Origin: an uncultured Brachyspira sp.
GTDB lineage: Bacteria > Spirochaetota > Brachyspiria > Brachyspirales > Brachyspiraceae
Length of the DNA stretch: 64,000 nucleotides
Reading direction: 5' to 3'
Assembly (NCBI RefSeq): GCF_934747485.1
Contig: NZ_CAKVGN010000003.1
Span: forward strand, 21,776 to 85,775
In this document: piece after piece, positions 62,880 through 64,000 of the stretch
Layout of the letters: every line of letters begins with the position of its first letter
Numbering within the stretch: the stretch's first letter is position 1
Made by a program: the position numbers and the translations under genes
Notes under the pieces: generated by a model
The model's database searches: none
Seen by the model: only the letters and a program-made list of their open reading frames with translations
Told to the model about the DNA's origin: nothing

Positions 62880-63821
62880 TTATTCCTTATCCTTTATAAC
62901 ATTGAAATGTATAAAAGACATCATATTTAAAAATACATATAATATCATCAAACTAGCAATTACAAGCTCTATTATAGCAACATATCTCCATATATAATAA
63001 TATTCTCCTCCAATAGATTTTGAATAGTTAGCAAATTTCAAAAGAGCCTGTGCACCTATTGCAAGAGGGAAAGTGTATGCTGCAAATAACGGTATAAACT
63101 TTATTCTAAAAGCTTTTATTAAAGATAAATAAACTTTAAATGTTGTAATTAAACCTAATGCTAAAAACAAATTAAGTATAGCAGTGTTGTATGTTTGAAA
63201 TGCAGTTAAATATCCGCATAAACATAAATTAGCAGGTGCCCCCATTACAGCGAAAGCAGGAAACTTATCTTCAGCTAAAGGTTCATGGAAAATAATTCTA
63301 TAGAAAATAAAAGGAAACATTATTATATATATAACCATTCCTATATAAACTATATACTGTGATAAAGTAGGAAAACCCATAGCACTTCCGCTTACAGAAG
63401 CTACAACTATACCAATAGGCGGAACAAACCAACTTGGCACCATATTATGTCTGTCTTTTAAGTTTATTCTATGAGCTATAAAAGTGATTGCAAATATTGT
63501 ATGTATCACTATAGCTGTAAGCCACATAGCAATACCAAGCGGTCTTATAAATTGTACTACAGAGCTTGATATTACCATAATAGCCATATCTAAAGTAGGT
63601 ATTGTGCTCCCTGCTACTGGGTGCTCTAAGTCTTTAATAAATGCTTTGAAAGATGAAAATATTTTTGTTATTATTGTAAGTATTAATACAGATGATATTA
63701 TAGCTCCAATGTATGCAAAATATTTTTTTCCTGTAAATATAGTCCAAGCGTTGAATATACCGCCTACGCCAAGTGCTAAACCTGTAAGTGCTGTAGGCAT
63801 TTTGTTTATTTTGTTTATCAT
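62880..63821 (-). CDS. TDT-family transporter (TehA/SLAC1-like)
   Basis: 313 aa, about 10 membrane helices. Tellurite-resistance/dicarboxylate transporter superfamily of anion channels. Signatures: MPTALTGLALGVGGIFNAW at the N-terminus, VPSWFVPPIGIVVASVSG, and FAVMGAPANLCLCGYLT. No clear ribosome site at the ATG (63821); MPTAL at 63800 is an alternative start. The substrate is unknown. The window's right end (63822-64000) contains no recognisable gene. Confidence 0.85.
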   Translation of the reverse strand: MINKINKMPTALTGLALGVGGIFNAWTIFTGKKYFAYIGAIISSVLILTIITKIFSSFKAFIKDLEHPVAGSTIPTLDMAIMVISSSVVQFIRPLGIAMWLTAIVIHTIFAITFIAHRINLKDRHNMVPSWFVPPIGIVVASVSGSAMGFPTLSQYIVYIGMVIYIIMFPFIFYRIIFHEPLAEDKFPAFAVMGAPANLCLCGYLTAFQTYNTAILNLFLALGLITTFKVYLSLIKAFRIKFIPLFAAYTFPLAIGAQALLKFANYSKSIGGEYYYIWRYVAIIELVIASLMILYVFLNMMSFIHFNVIKDKE

Positions 63822-64000
63822 AATAAAATTAAAAAAGAATTATAATAATAATTCTTAACTCCTTATATTGTGTAAAAATATTATATATTAAAAATCAGAA
63901 AAAATCTATTTTTTAATTGCTATAAATATGTTTAGGAGCCATACATATTGCACGTTTTTTAGTTTAAAAAAAGCAGGTATTCCTTATAATTTAATTAACT

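Overview
The window is AT-rich chromosomal DNA that fits the spirochaete genus Brachyspira. The evidence is a Vsp-family variable surface protein, a periplasmic-flagellum hook protein (FlgK), a large chemotaxis receptor, CheB, a TlyC homologue, many short lipoproteins, and housekeeping genes with spirochaete-like divergence. The species cannot be fixed from sequence reading alone. No rRNA, tRNA or CRISPR array was found.

Layout. 1-6455: the 5' end of a minus-strand P-loop ATPase that runs off the left edge, then purF, lon and purA. 6516-16670 is accessory DNA: an Rpn-type nuclease gene with a nearly leaderless promoter, a vsp gene, a remnant phage module (small terminase, large terminase, tape-measure-like protein) broken up by repeats, a small lipoprotein, an exported ankyrin protein and a membrane TPR protein. 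17036-21563 is a beta-glucoside PTS locus (6-phospho-beta-glucosidase, IIBCA transporter, BglG-type antiterminator); the antiterminator gene carries an in-frame stop, and a long intrinsic terminator lies in its leader. 21987-26554: a small membrane protein, then a minus-strand operon of lnt, cheB and two lipoproteins. 26639-34742: an MCP with an extra C-terminal domain, flgK, a leucine-rich-repeat lipoprotein and a CoA-disulfide-reductase-like enzyme with a rhodanese domain. 35038-38463: a TAXI-type TRAP transporter operon, followed by an alanine/glycine symporter gene. 40132-49973: a glucarate/galactarate regulon. A CdaR-like activator diverges from genes for a D-2-hydroxyacid dehydrogenase, tartronate semialdehyde reductase, glucarate dehydratase, a GntP-type permease, a DHDPS-family aldolase, galactarate dehydratase and, behind its own terminator, glycerate kinase. 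Together these would convert imported hexarates to pyruvate plus 2-phosphoglycerate. 50505-63821: aspS, a DUF819 membrane protein, phoH-pgpH-ybeY-tlyC-GNAT, metG-ftsQ-A1S_2505-like, and a TDT-family transporter.

The most unusual structure is in the gaps between genes. Five intergenic blocks share a fixed architecture: a dyad with arms related to ACGCACGGT, a CTTGGGYGGG motif 27-30 bp outside it, and a GGGYGGGG motif a further 69-75 bp out. One block (50123-50430) is a full mirror-symmetric element of about 308 bp. The other four look like half elements, and two of them bracket the TPR gene in inverted orientation. A second, mosaic repeat family occupies other gaps, including two nearly identical copies of about 130 bp at 10520-10646 and 62690-62816. 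Other points of note are a CheB receiver with Glu at the phospho-acceptor position, the broken bglG, the MCP C-terminal extension, and the phage packaging genes that lack neighbouring head genes.
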